Assembly: GCA_016717325.1 (NCBI GenBank)
Contig: JADKFV010000032.1
Coordinates: forward strand, 1 to 64,000
Length of the DNA stretch: 64,000 nt
Direction of reading: 5' to 3'
Source of the DNA: Bacteroidota bacterium
Lineage (GTDB): Bacteria > Bacteroidota > Bacteroidia > AKYH767-A > OLB10
A model generated the notes under the pieces. The model was not told the origin of the DNA. It ran no database searches and saw only the letters and a list, made by a program, of their open reading frames with translations. Made by a program: the position numbers and the translations under genes. This document shows positions 18,199 through 27,956 of the stretch, in pieces; position 1 is the first letter of the stretch; each line of letters begins with the position of its first letter.

Positions 18199-20355
18199 TT
18201 ATGATAGCGAACCCACTTTGTTTTTGCGCATTGCGAAATCTAAAATGCCATCGATAAAATCGTAGGGCTTTAAGTTGTCGAGTGCGGCTTGGTGGTAAAT
18301 GCATGTGGCGGGGGTCATGCCGGGCAGTGAGTTTACTTCTATAAAAATAACTTCCACATCGGTAGGTTTATTTATACGCACAAATGCATCGATGCGGCAG
18401 TAGCCTTCTACTTTGAGCAGCATAGCGGCTTTGCCAAGTTGCTCTTTTATTTTTTGTGAAATGATGGCATTGTGTTCGGCATTTGCCGAGTACCTTGCAG
18501 GAGTAATATTTTGACCCTGTCCGGCAAGAAATTTCTCTTCGAGCGATAGTATATCGCCTTCGCTTAATGCTTCGCTCGCTTCAAATACATCGAAATATTT
18601 TTCGCCCTTATCATTTATTTTCATGAGCATACCACCGGTAATTTCCAAAAAATGATCACAGCCATTTGCAGCAATTAATTCTTCTATCAATATGTTTTGC
18701 TTTACAGGAAATTCTTCTTTGGGTTTTAAGTGCAGCGTTTTTTCGGCATCGGTATTCCAATCGCTTTCGATTTTGCGAAACAGCAGTTTACAAAATGCGC
18801 GCAACACTTCACTATTACGTATTACTTTTACAGCCGAGCTGCAACCATCATCCACAGGCTTGGCAATAAATGGATAAGAGAATTTTTTCTCTATTGCTGC
18901 AATAAATTTATTTTCATCATCGGCCCAATCATTTTTATAAAACAAATCGTGTCGTGCGGCTTTTAGGTTATGGTGCAAAAGAATTTCGTTTGTTTCATAT
19001 TTATTGATGGTGGTTTGTGACGATGCTACCCCACTTCCATTGTAAGCAATGTGTAAAGCATCGAGGTGTTGTTGCACTTGTCCATCTTCGCCCGGGCGGC
19101 CATGCAGTGCTATAAAAACCACATCGGCCATTTTTTTCAAATCGTTATATGAAATGGTATGGGGTTTTTGCACGCCTTTATTATCAGTATACTTTGTTGT
19201 AATGTCGCTGCACTTTATTATTGTTTTCAGTACGGCATCGTGTTGTTTGTAGTGGTTTACTTTTTCTAAAATATCATCGGCATTGTCTTTCAACATTACA
19301 TTGATAGGAATTGCATGCAACATATGTTCATCGTTATTGCCACTTACAAAAACCGGGAATGGAGCATACTTTGCCGATGAAGCAAGTTTCTCATAAATGT
19401 TTCTACCACTTTCTATAGATATGTGCCGCTCACTGCTAAAACCACCCATGAGTACGGCCACACGAATTTTTTCTTTTACATGTTTATTGAAAACATCAAT
19501 GGCAACATCCATTTTTTGCAACAGTAAATTTACTTTTCCATGTTCTTTAAAATCTTTGATGCGCGCTTTTATCGAATTGCGAATAATGTATGTGAGAAAC
19601 TGCGAAGGGTTGAGGCCAATTTCTGCCGCCTGATGAAAGAAAAAAGAGGATGGCAACATTCCCGAAGTAGTGTTGGGGTCGTTGAGAATGATACGGCCAT
19701 CATGAGTCATAAATCCATCGATGCGTGCATACACATCGAAGTAAAGAGAAGAAAATAATTTTTCGCATGTGGTGGATATACGTTCAATTTGTTCAATGGG
19801 CAATTCGATTGGAGTAATTTTGCGCGATAGTCCCGGCAAATATTTTGCGCGATAATCAAACACCTCTTTTCCTTTTCTAATTTCGGTAGGCGGCAATGCA
19901 ATTGCTTTTCCATTTTCATCGGCAATTACAATGCACGAAAATTCTTTACCTTCGATAAAAGATTCTATCAACACTTCGCTTTCACCCTGCACTGCATGCA
20001 GTTGAATTTCGGTTTTGCTTTTCAATTCTTCTTCAAGCAATTGAAATAAATTATCGGGATGGAAAATAATTTTCCCGCCATACATCACAGGCATACCAAT
20101 GCCTTCGCGTATGTCGGTAAGTTGTCGTACGTTTTTTATTTTATCGGTTTGCGATAACACATTCCATTCTGTTGCAAAAATATTTTCTATGAAAAATGCT
20201 TTGTCTACTGCCTGAATAAAAGTTTCGAAATCGGGATTGTTACATGCCGAAATGCCAATACTCGAACCCTGATTTGCGGCCTTTACAACAAAATTATTTC
20301 CGCATGTTTTTTTTACTGTATCAAAAAAAAGTTTTCTATTGCCACATTTTTCCAC
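18199..20355 (-). CDS. tandem D-alanine--D-alanine ligase, C-terminal 718 residues
   Basis: Two ATP-grasp Ddl modules fused in one chain. This piece holds the end of module 1 (VVKAANQGSSIGISAC, RIDGFMTHDGRIILNDPNTT) and all of module 2: VAVLMGGFSSERHISIESGR, FIALHGRPGEDGQVQQHLD, YNGSGVASSQTTINKYETNE, PFIAKPVDDGCSSAVKV, YCRIDAFVRI and FIEVNSLPGMTPATCIYHQA. Module 2 keeps the canonical metal-binding E-x-N and LPGMT loop. Module 1 has NDPNTTSGM at that place, so its activity is uncertain. Ddl makes the D-Ala-D-Ala dipeptide for peptidoglycan in the cytosol. The frame joins to 20356-20890 through one missing base in the A8 run at 20323-20330. Confidence 0.88.
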   Translation of the reverse strand: MEKCGNRKLFFDTVKKTCGNNFVVKAANQGSSIGISACNNPDFETFIQAVDKAFFIENIFATEWNVLSQTDKIKNVRQLTDIREGIGMPVMYGGKIIFHPDNLFQLLEEELKSKTEIQLHAVQGESEVLIESFIEGKEFSCIVIADENGKAIALPPTEIRKGKEVFDYRAKYLPGLSRKITPIELPIEQIERISTTCEKLFSSLYFDVYARIDGFMTHDGRIILNDPNTTSGMLPSSFFFHQAAEIGLNPSQFLTYIIRNSIKARIKDFKEHGKVNLLLQKMDVAIDVFNKHVKEKIRVAVLMGGFSSERHISIESGRNIYEKLASSAKYAPFPVFVSGNNDEHMLHAIPINVMLKDNADDILEKVNHYKQHDAVLKTIIKCSDITTKYTDNKGVQKPHTISYNDLKKMADVVFIALHGRPGEDGQVQQHLDALHIAYNGSGVASSQTTINKYETNEILLHHNLKAARHDLFYKNDWADDENKFIAAIEKKFSYPFIAKPVDDGCSSAVKVIRNSEVLRAFCKLLFRKIESDWNTDAEKTLHLKPKEEFPVKQNILIEELIAANGCDHFLEITGGMLMKINDKGEKYFDVFEASEALSEGDILSLEEKFLAGQGQNITPARYSANAEHNAIISQKIKEQLGKAAMLLKVEGYCRIDAFVRINKPTDVEVIFIEVNSLPGMTPATCIYHQAALDNLKPYDFIDGILDFAMRKNKVGSLS

Positions 20356-20890
20356 TCATGGAATTGAATAGTACAATATTGCTGCACATCGAAACCGGCA
20401 TTTTGCATTAGTTGTTTCTGTATGGCCTTATTCATGCCTATGGCCGAAGATAAAATTCCTGAACCAGTGTAAGGAATACGCAGCCACTCCAACATACCTT
20501 GTATGCGACCGTCTTCGCCATCGCTACCATGAAGACACAGGAATGCAACATCCATCATATCAGCAAGCTCGCTCCACGCAATGGGAGTTGCTAAATTTTT
20601 AATAAGGCAATTTGATCATCTTTAGTTTTCAAATTTAAACTCTCGGCATAAACTTGAAAATCGTATTGTGAAGGAGTAATTGATGATGGTTCGGGATAAA
20701 AATCACGAATACTTCCTTTGTAAATATAAGGCCATTGAATGAAACACAGGTTTCCAAAACTATCGACAAAAATGGGAACAGGTTCAAATAAATCTTTGTT
20801 TAAATTATCGTACACTGTGCGGCCACCGGCAAAAGAAATTTCGCGCTCGCGTGCACTGCCACCAAAAAAAATACCCACTCTTATTTTCAT
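20331..20890 (-). CDS. ddl: tandem D-alanine--D-alanine ligase, N-terminal part (two further frame breaks)
   Basis: The true start is the ATG at 20890: KIRVGIFFGGSAREREISFA is the Ddl N-terminal domain. The first frame runs to about 20591. A base missing from the T5 run at 20596-20600 throws it into the next frame, which carries ATPIAWSELADMMDVAFLCL, HGSDGEDGRIQGML and YTGSGILSSAIGMNKAIQK. That frame breaks again at the A8 run 20323-20330 and continues in the 718-residue piece. With both runs lengthened by one base the full protein is about 897 residues, roughly twice a single Ddl. The gene probably stands alone; its upstream region (20891-21193) has no gene. Confidence 0.85.
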
Positions 20891-21193
20891 AATTTTCCTT
20901 ATTCGTTTTTTCGCTTCAATTTTATTACCATTGTAAAGCGCAGCAAAAATATTGGTTTTGTATAAGTGTAATGCTAATTGTTCAATGAATTACTAACACA
21001 ATTGTTTTGGTATGATTCAGTTTGGAAATAAAATTAGTTATGAGGCTGCGATGCTTTCTTTGCCACGAAGGACACGAAATAACACGAAATATTTTTTTGA
21101 CAGGATAGGGCAAATCAATCTCAATTATAATTATCATTATAATTTGTGCTTGAGTAACTTAGTTCAAAAAAAGAAAGAAGCTTTTTCAAAACA
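20891..21193. other. intergenic, no feature recognised
   Basis: About 300 bases of AT-rich sequence between two minus-strand genes. I see only a short direct repetition (ACGAAGGACACGAAATAACA). No convincing gene, hairpin terminator or promoter. Confidence 0.5.
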
Positions 21194-22852
21194 CTAATTC
21201 AACACAGCAGGCAAAATATATTTTTCCATCATTTTGTCTACTTGACTGTGCATATACATTTGATTATAAGCTTTGGCTGTAATTACAATCACAACATCGT
21301 CTTTTGGGAAAATATAAATTTTGCTGCCTCCATTGCCTGCACAGTAATATGTTTCATGCATACTATTTCCTATTGTAAAAGTTTTGTTCCAAAACAGATA
21401 TCCATAGTTTTCATTTCTTTCATTATCTACCATGGCATGATGCATGAATGATTCATCGGCCCACGAAGAATCGAAAATTTTTGTTCCATTATAGATTCCC
21501 TTATCTAAATAGAGTTGTCCAAATTTAGCGAGGTCGAGAGCTGAAAGTTGCAAACCTCCGGCAGTGTTTACATTTTTTGTTGGAGTATATTGCCATTTGT
21601 ATTTTGTTATGCCCAGAGGAACAAACAACTTATCGTGCGCATATTTCTCCATGCCGCCAGGCACACTTTTATTTACAATATCGCCAAGTAAAATCACACC
21701 ACAGGTAAAATAATTCCATTGCGGCTGGTCTGTTTTTTGTGAATCGATTGGGAGGTTTAAAACAAATTGAACCCAATTTGATGTCGGATACATTTTCTCC
21801 TCGTTGCCTGGTGAACTATCGTCCATGTCGTTGCCCATAAATGCCGATTGCATGGTCAACAAATTTTTAATCGTGATGTGTTCTTTATAAGGGTTGTAGT
21901 TGGCGTACTTTTTAACATCATAAAATTGATTCAATTGTTGATCTGTACTTTTAATATGACCATCTGTAATTGCAATTCCCATGAGGCATGATGAAAACGA
22001 TTTTGAAACAGAACGTGTGTCATGCAAAGTTTTTCGCGATGCATTATTAAAATATTCTTCGAGCAACAACTTACCTTTCTTAATAATAACAATTCCGGTA
22101 ATATCTTTAAAAGTATTAGCAGCAATTTTTAAGTTAAGTTGTTCTATCAATTCAACATTTATTGAATCGCTGCTCACCTCCCACCCGCTTTTATCTTTTA
22201 TGCTTTGTATTTGTATGAGGCTTTGTTTTACATTTTGAATTTTTATGGGTGTGATAAATTGGATTTCACCTTCCGCAATAATATCACTCACTTTTATTTC
22301 GGGTGAAGCAATATAAGCACGCAATACAATTTTTAATTGGTGTGAACCGTCTGCCAAAGCATCATCACCACCATTTGCCAAAAAGCGCTGCCACATAAAC
22401 CATCCCCATGAGTCAACTTTATTTTCGGTAATTAATGGAATCCGGAACGAGGTGCGGGTGTTTTTATTATCAAGACCAAATGCACCATGATTCAAGTTTT
22501 CAGTATAGATCACATTGCTATCAACTATAAATGTGAATTGAAAGTTTCCATTTTCATTCAACTCTTCGGCAGTTTTTTCAGGAGCTAATGTGTGCAAGTA
22601 ATTCGTTAGCGAATTGCTCATTAAAGCGCATAGATATAATTGTGCTTTTGAGCCGGACGTATATGCCTTAATAAAATCATTCTCGTTGCTTTTTTGTATG
22701 TCCTTTAGTTCACTTGCAAATGCTATTAGTCCAACATTATTTTTATGAAAATGGGACGTAATGCCTTCAGTGGTTACCCAATTGTTTACTTGAGCTTGTG
22801 CAGTGCTTATTAAGAAGTACGATAATATCCCAAAAATAAAAAGTGTTTTCAT
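21194..22852 (-). CDS. secreted serine hydrolase (beta-lactamase class C / PBP-like)
   Basis: 552 residues with a signal peptide (FLISTAQAQ). Residues about 25-200 form an N-terminal beta-rich domain of unknown role. From about 235 the protein is a beta-lactamase-type (PF00144) hydrolase: TGIVIIKKGKLLLEEYFNN, the SxxK motif in RSVSKSFSS with the nucleophile Ser and general-base Lys, the YxN-like position in QWNYFTCGVILLG (Tyr kept, Asn replaced), and near the C terminus AGNGGSKIYIFP in place of the KTG/HxG box. Such enzymes are periplasmic or secreted esterases or peptidases; actual beta-lactam hydrolysis is unlikely to be the main role. It stands alone on the minus strand. Confidence 0.87.
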   Translation of the reverse strand: MKTLFIFGILSYFLISTAQAQVNNWVTTEGITSHFHKNNVGLIAFASELKDIQKSNENDFIKAYTSGSKAQLYLCALMSNSLTNYLHTLAPEKTAEELNENGNFQFTFIVDSNVIYTENLNHGAFGLDNKNTRTSFRIPLITENKVDSWGWFMWQRFLANGGDDALADGSHQLKIVLRAYIASPEIKVSDIIAEGEIQFITPIKIQNVKQSLIQIQSIKDKSGWEVSSDSINVELIEQLNLKIAANTFKDITGIVIIKKGKLLLEEYFNNASRKTLHDTRSVSKSFSSCLMGIAITDGHIKSTDQQLNQFYDVKKYANYNPYKEHITIKNLLTMQSAFMGNDMDDSSPGNEEKMYPTSNWVQFVLNLPIDSQKTDQPQWNYFTCGVILLGDIVNKSVPGGMEKYAHDKLFVPLGITKYKWQYTPTKNVNTAGGLQLSALDLAKFGQLYLDKGIYNGTKIFDSSWADESFMHHAMVDNERNENYGYLFWNKTFTIGNSMHETYYCAGNGGSKIYIFPKDDVVIVITAKAYNQMYMHSQVDKMMEKYILPAVLN

Positions 22853-22881
22853 GACTACTTTTTTATGGTATACTATTCGAA

Positions 22882-23037
22882 CTAACAGGAAAGTGCTAAG
22901 TTATTGGCAGGGCTGTAATGCTGTGTTGGCTTGCTTTTTGCCACTTTCTTTTCAGAGTAAAATAACGTTTCGGTACCCGGAAGGGCAAACACCATTACAA
23001 ACAGTGCCGCCATAATTTTTATTGCTACTATTATCAT
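22882..23037 (-). CDS. possible small membrane/secreted peptide, 51 aa
   Basis: A small minus-strand frame, MIIVAIKIMAALFVMVFALP then GTETLFYSEKKVAKSKPTQH and SPANNLALSC. The first 20 residues form a good hydrophobic segment and the tail is charged. It lies 45 bases after the PspC-domain gene on the same strand and could be the third gene of that operon. No family is recognised and no strong ribosome-binding site is seen, so it may be chance. Confidence 0.3.
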   Translation of the reverse strand: MIIVAIKIMAALFVMVFALPGTETLFYSEKKVAKSKPTQHYSPANNLALSC

Positions 23038-23082
23038 TTTGATTTCTTTTTTGGTTTTATGAATGACGTTTAAATACCAGAA

Positions 23083-24840
23083 TTACTTTTTTTCTTTCTT
23101 AATTTTTATTCCATCCGATCCTATCTTCACTTCAATATCTCTGGCTTTTATAGTATCGCCATTTGATGTAATGGTAATGCCGTCTTTATTGATTTTTACA
23201 TTTGCATCATTGCCATCAATATTTAAGTCATCGGAGTTTACCATTAGCTCCTCATCGCTTTCATCACCATTTTCTTTCTCCGAAAAATCATGATCTACAC
23301 ATATTAATCCTTTCTCAGTCATTTTCCAGTAATGACCAGCCATGTCCCAATCCCATGTATCGGTTACATTCTTTACATCATTCAATATGCTTTTCATTTC
23401 ATCGGTTATGAAAACTGTTTTTCCAATCGGCACTTTAAGTACAAGGCTAACTTCCTGGTCGCGGAATTTTTTTGTTCTGTTGATAGCGAAACCTTCGTTT
23501 AAATTTAATTGACTTTCCTTTTGCTCAAATTGATAATTAATAGCCTGTGCATTTTCGTAAGCTTCCTTTGCAGTGCGTCCGCGAGAACTGGCAAGTTGTA
23601 TCAATTCGAATCTATCGCCCACAGCTTTTTGAATATCAAACTTTACACTGCCAGGAATAGAGTAAACTTTTTCGCCAGTGGTTACACTCCACGAATCGTT
23701 AAATATTCCTACATGAAATCTTCTTCCTCTGCGGCCATAATCCTGGCCTTCATTTTCCGATATCAAATTTAATGTGAGGGTATCGGTAGTTAGCGGTGCC
23801 AAAACATTTGTGGTTCGTTTGGAATTATCTTGCGAAAATTCGCGTGCAATATCCACACCTGTAAAAAATCCTATTACAAGTCCTAATATCCAAAGCGCCA
23901 ATGCTGAAAACTGTATCCAGGGATAACTTGTGTTGATTTTGAAAATCCATTTTACAATTTTATAAAGGATATAAAACACTGGTATTCCAATTATTAATGT
24001 CATAGCAAGCACTGCCCAAAACTGTTGCGATTTATCTATAAATACATCGGATATAAAAATGGGAATTCCAATACCTGCAACACCTATTACTCCAAGAATT
24101 GCAGTGACAAGGGCTATCAATATACCAACGGCTGCCAGGCCAAACACTACTGCAAATATGTAAGCGAAAACTTTTATAACCGCTTTTATAATTCCCAATA
24201 TCACATCTAAAATTCGCTGCAATCCACTACGGGTGTTGGCACCTAAAACGCCCGACTCATCGAAATTTTTTTTTAAATTTTCGAGGTTCACCTGAGCCCC
24301 TTTCATCTCAAGCTTTTGCGCATTGGTAAGGGCTTTTGGCATGGCTATCCATAGTATGAGATAAATCCAAAAGCCTCCTGTACCAAAAAAGAACAAGGCA
24401 ATAAATGCAAGACGCAACCATATTACATCAACACCCAAGCGATATGAAAGTCCGGCACAAACGCCTCCTATCATCTTATCGTCCTCATCGCGATATAACT
24501 TGCGCGGGCCTGTGTACGGTATATCTGTATTATATGCTGATGATGATGCCGATGGTGCTTTTTCATCATGAGCATGCGATTCATCAAACTGCTCAGGTTT
24601 TCCCATAATACCCATCATGTATTCCACATCGGGCATTTCAACCACCTGACGTGCAGTGCCAATCCGAGCCGAAAACATCTCGGCAATACGGCCTTCTATG
24701 TCTTGCATTATCTCATCGCGTCCATCACCAGTGGTGAAGTGGCTGCGTATAGCCTCTAAATATTTTTTCAATGTGTCGTAGGCGAACTCCTCTATATGGA
24801 ATACCATACCGCCTATGTTTACTGTTAGCGTCTTGTTCAT
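23083..24840 (-). CDS. PspC domain-containing membrane protein
   Basis: 585 residues. The N-terminal ~90 residues (VNIGGMVFHIEEFAYDTLKK) form a cytosolic domain common ahead of PspC in Bacteroidota. The PspC domain lies at about 110-175 (KLYRDEDDKMIGGVCAGLSY then RLGVDVIWLRLAFIALFF). Several more membrane helices follow to about 340, and then an extracytoplasmic beta-rich region (SVKFDIQKAVGDRFELIQLA) that ends in charged repeats. PspC-like proteins act in envelope stress sensing. The gene overlaps the preceding padR-type regulator by four bases (ATGA), so the pair is a coupled operon in which the regulator probably controls its partner. Confidence 0.9.
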   Translation of the reverse strand: MNKTLTVNIGGMVFHIEEFAYDTLKKYLEAIRSHFTTGDGRDEIMQDIEGRIAEMFSARIGTARQVVEMPDVEYMMGIMGKPEQFDESHAHDEKAPSASSSAYNTDIPYTGPRKLYRDEDDKMIGGVCAGLSYRLGVDVIWLRLAFIALFFFGTGGFWIYLILWIAMPKALTNAQKLEMKGAQVNLENLKKNFDESGVLGANTRSGLQRILDVILGIIKAVIKVFAYIFAVVFGLAAVGILIALVTAILGVIGVAGIGIPIFISDVFIDKSQQFWAVLAMTLIIGIPVFYILYKIVKWIFKINTSYPWIQFSALALWILGLVIGFFTGVDIAREFSQDNSKRTTNVLAPLTTDTLTLNLISENEGQDYGRRGRRFHVGIFNDSWSVTTGEKVYSIPGSVKFDIQKAVGDRFELIQLASSRGRTAKEAYENAQAINYQFEQKESQLNLNEGFAINRTKKFRDQEVSLVLKVPIGKTVFITDEMKSILNDVKNVTDTWDWDMAGHYWKMTEKGLICVDHDFSEKENGDESDEELMVNSDDLNIDGNDANVKINKDGITITSNGDTIKARDIEVKIGSDGIKIKKEKK

Positions 24841-25178
24841 ATTGTTTGAGTTTTATTTGTGGTTTCGTCAACGGCCAATACCAGCTCGGCCCAAGTAAGT
24901 TTAAGTTCGTTTAAAAAATTCTCACCTATTGGTGTCAGTACATAATATTTTCTAGGTGGTCCCGAGTTGGATTCTACCCACCGATAGTTTAATAGCCCTG
25001 CGTTTTTGAGGCGTGTGAGTAATGGATACAATGTGCCTTCCACTACCAGCAATTTAGCATCCTTCATTTTTCCAATTATATCGCTGGGATAAATTTCGCC
25101 TTGCGATATAATACTAAGAATGCAAAATTCTAAAACCCCTTTACGCATCTGAGCTTGTGTGTTTTCTAAATTACTCAT
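24837..25178 (-). CDS. PadR family transcriptional regulator
   Basis: 113 residues with the PadR winged helix: QMRKGVLEFCILSIISQGEI, then DIIGKMKDAKLLVVEGTLYP, LLTRLKNAGLLNYRW and GPPRKYYVLTPIGENFL. The C-terminal helix (ELKLTWAELVLAVDETT) serves dimerisation. It is a DNA-binding repressor; in this arrangement it precedes and overlaps a PspC-domain gene, a pairing common in Bacteroidota. The 200 bases upstream (25180-25390) presumably hold its own operator, where TAGTAC/GTACTA-like words recur (TAGTACCTTGCAACACATAGTAC near 25290-25320). Confidence 0.93.
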   Translation of the reverse strand: MSNLENTQAQMRKGVLEFCILSIISQGEIYPSDIIGKMKDAKLLVVEGTLYPLLTRLKNAGLLNYRWVESNSGPPRKYYVLTPIGENFLNELKLTWAELVLAVDETTNKTQTI

Positions 25179-25390
25179 CTTTTTGCGTTTTACTTAGTTA
25201 TTAATTTTCCTTTTAAATGCTTTACCTATTTCCTTGCTTTGGATAGTATAGTGCCTTACACTGAATTAGGTGATGCAAAGATATGTAAATAAAATAGTAC
25301 CTTGCAACACATAGTACTAAAATAATTCGTAAGTAATTGATAATCAAGGAATAAATTTTAACTTGACTCTAAAAAAAATTGCCAAAAAGC

Positions 25391-26674
25391 CTATTTCGTA
25401 ATTTTTAGTTGGTAATTTGAGTACGACAAAATGAATATTTTATCATTAGTAAAGGACAAATTTGCGCCTGCCGACTTAATTTTGAAAATATTAGAGCTCA
25501 TATTATCGTTGGTTGAGTTGAGGTACTTCCAATAATCCTTACCATGATCATCCATGAGTGAACACAATCCGCTGGCAAGATAAAACCCCATAAAAGCCTG
25601 ATAAGAAGGCTCGCTGTAATAATTTGAAATATAACATTTTCGAAAACGGGTTACTTCATCCGAATCGTAATTAATAAACTGTGATGTAAAAATGGTAGTG
25701 TGCATCTCTTCCAATAATTTAAAATCAATCGATTCGAAATGTTCCCATGTTGGCATGCCAAAAACATCAATTTTATATTTCTCTTTTTCGGGCACCAACT
25801 TCACAAAAACGCTGGTTACAAACGATTCATCGGAAGTAGCCATTATTATCAGATTTGTTTTTGTTTTTGAAAGGTTTGAAATGAGTGAGTCTTTATTTTT
25901 TTCATCGTATGCAAACTGTGTGATGGCAATAGAATGGTTGGCGGCTAAAATATTTTTTTGAAATAGAAAAGAAAGCTCTTTTTCTTTGCTGCTGCTTGCC
26001 TTGTAAAGAGAAATAATATGATTTTTTCCATGCTTTTCGGCTATATGATCCGATGCTGATTTTATCATATTTGCGTTAGATGGCAAGCAGAAAAAAGAAT
26101 TTGCGGGAGCAAAAGGAGGCGCTTGAGAAATGCCAATCATTTTACATTTTTTATCGTTGAATGTCTTTATTGCAGACGTATTAAAAGGACTCTGTAATTG
26201 TGTTATCAATAAATCGCAATCGTAGGTTTCATTTAATTTGAGTTGGCTTTCGACCAAAATGGAGTCGCGCATGCTATCGAAACATTGTATATTCCATATC
26301 ATTTTATTGTTGCCTAAAGAATCAATTGCTAACCGAAATCCTTCGTAAAAAGAGAGTGCATTTGCTGTTTGAGTTGCCATTGTTTGGGCGTCATCGGTTT
26401 CGGTAACCGGGGCTAAATACTCTTCAAAACTAAATGGCATGAATAGGTTTATATTTACACTATCTATTTTCTTTATTTGTGGTTCCTCAATTTTTACTTC
26501 AGTTTTAGTGACACTATCTTTCACTTCCACTTTATCGGGGTTTCGCATTATTTCTTTTTTTGCTTTGCAGGCATCTAAAGCAATAATACATAGCACAAAG
26601 CATAAGAGAAAAATAATATTGCGATTACGGAAATTTGCTGGAGCAATCATCAAAGGGGTGCTTTTTTTATTCAC
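25391..26674 (-). CDS. lipoprotein with periplasmic-binding-protein-like fold
   Basis: 427 residues. A long N terminus leads to a hydrophobic segment and a lipobox, LCIIALDAC, so the protein should be lipidated on the Cys. From about residue 75 it resembles Peripla_BP_6/LppC-like proteins: FMPFSFEEYL, ALSFYEGFRLAIDSLG, DCDLLITQL, HIAEKHGKNHIISLY, KTNLIIMATSDESFVTS and a C-terminal YQAFMGFYLASGLCSLMDD. Proteins of this type in Bacteroidota often also carry LysM domains; none is present here. The ligand is unknown; a role in cell-wall assembly (LpoA-like) or sensing is possible. Confidence 0.75.
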   Translation of the reverse strand: MNKKSTPLMIAPANFRNRNIIFLLCFVLCIIALDACKAKKEIMRNPDKVEVKDSVTKTEVKIEEPQIKKIDSVNINLFMPFSFEEYLAPVTETDDAQTMATQTANALSFYEGFRLAIDSLGNNKMIWNIQCFDSMRDSILVESQLKLNETYDCDLLITQLQSPFNTSAIKTFNDKKCKMIGISQAPPFAPANSFFCLPSNANMIKSASDHIAEKHGKNHIISLYKASSSKEKELSFLFQKNILAANHSIAITQFAYDEKNKDSLISNLSKTKTNLIIMATSDESFVTSVFVKLVPEKEKYKIDVFGMPTWEHFESIDFKLLEEMHTTIFTSQFINYDSDEVTRFRKCYISNYYSEPSYQAFMGFYLASGLCSLMDDHGKDYWKYLNSTNDNMSSNIFKIKSAGANLSFTNDKIFILSYSNYQLKITK

Positions 26675-26741
26675 TTCAAATCAAAGAATATTTATTAGTT
26701 AATGCAATAATAAAATGGGCAAATAAAATAGGGTGAAAATG

Positions 26742-26767
26742 AAAAAGGCCGGCACAATTGCACCAGC
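26742..26767 (-). terminator. rho-independent terminator (minus strand)
   Basis: On the minus strand GGCTGGTGCA pairs with TGTGCCGGCC (three wobbles), followed by five T. It lies about 30 bases after the stop of the gene at 26798-27697. Confidence 0.75.
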
Positions 26768-26797
26768 CCTTTACAATAATCAGCCCCTGATTATTTT

Positions 26798-27697
26798 TTA
26801 TTTTAATGTTATAGAACTTAAGCCAACCAAAATATTGTCCACATAAACTGATATTTTATATTCGCCCGGAGCAAAATTTCTTTCCTGCTCTTCCCATAAT
26901 AGTTTGATATCTTCTTTCGCATTTTTATAATCGATTTTGGTGCCGACAGTATACAAAGTTTCTTCGTTGGAGCCTTTCATCTTAAACGAGTTAGAGCCTT
27001 CGCTCCTGTTTCCGAGCACCTTTCCAGTAGGCTCAGTTATTGCCATGTAAACATTTTTCTCACCGGGTTTAGCTACATTATTATCAAGTACCGAAAAAGT
27101 AACCTCAATTTTATTGGTGCGCTTGGCAAGAGAAGTTTCGCTATATTTACTTGTACCTCTGCGCTTGTAAGCCATTGGTTTAAGATATTCTACTTTCAAT
27201 ATCGATGCCTTGTCAACAGTAGATTCTAAATCGGAAGTCAATTTTTCAACTTGCCCTGTGAGTTCTTGTTTGGCAGAAGTAAGTTGCTGATTTACTAACA
27301 TGAGTGAATCTATTTTATCTAAATATTCATCGCGCATCGAACGCAAAGAAGCCAATTCTGCCTGCAGTTTTTTATTCAACTCAGCGGAGTTACCGCTTTG
27401 CTTAATTAACTGATTGATACGGGTTTTTTGTTCATCGACCCGGGTATTGGCTTCGGCCAACAAACTATCCAGTTGGGTATTTTGCCCTTTGTATCTGTCA
27501 AGATCTTCGTAAGTGGCTTTTAATTCAGTTTCTATATCGTTGGTGGCCAGTTGCAACGAATCGGTTTTACTTTGCACATACTGTATTTCGGTTTTTGTGT
27601 GCTGGTATTGATATACATTACCACCTAATGACCCAAGCAAGGCTATGCCTAAAGCTATTTTGGCGCCATTTCCGCTCGATTTATTTTCAGATTCCAT
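26798..27697 (-). CDS. membrane-anchored coiled-coil protein, 299 aa
   Basis: No named family. A short cytosolic start is followed by a membrane helix (GAKIALGIALLGSLGGNVYQ), a long coiled coil at about 35-165 (SKTDSLQLATNDIETELKAT, KLTSDLESTV) and a C-terminal beta-sandwich-like domain at about 175-299 (NKIEVTFSVLDNNVAKPGEK, KIDYKNAKEDIKLLWEEQER). The topology suggests a periplasmic rod with a head. Similar proteins occur widely in Bacteroidota without known function. It is a single gene with its own terminator. Confidence 0.8.
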   Translation of the reverse strand: MESENKSSGNGAKIALGIALLGSLGGNVYQYQHTKTEIQYVQSKTDSLQLATNDIETELKATYEDLDRYKGQNTQLDSLLAEANTRVDEQKTRINQLIKQSGNSAELNKKLQAELASLRSMRDEYLDKIDSLMLVNQQLTSAKQELTGQVEKLTSDLESTVDKASILKVEYLKPMAYKRRGTSKYSETSLAKRTNKIEVTFSVLDNNVAKPGEKNVYMAITEPTGKVLGNRSEGSNSFKMKGSNEETLYTVGTKIDYKNAKEDIKLLWEEQERNFAPGEYKISVYVDNILVGLSSITLK

Positions 27698-27904
27698 ATT
27701 AAAATAGTTTATTGTTGTTCGATTTAGTTGAGACGAAAGTACCTAACAATTATTGTTCCATTCAACAAAAGTTGGGTAAACGTTTATCGTTTTATTAACA
27801 CATTATGGTTGTTTAAAAAAAATAAAAACTCAACCATAATTCTAAACAAAAAATAAAAACCTGTTGAATCTATCCCTTTTCGGTGTACATGATTTTTTTT
27901 AGGC

Positions 27905-27934
27905 AAAAAAAAACTGCTCCTTTCGAAGCAGTTT
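27905..27934 (-). terminator. rho-independent terminator (minus strand)
   Basis: On the minus strand AAACTGCT, a TCGAAAGG loop, AGCAGTTT and then further T (nine in the run) form a strong terminator about 25 bases after the M36 protease gene. Confidence 0.85.
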
Positions 27935-27956
27935 CTAGTTTATAACTTAAAACTTA

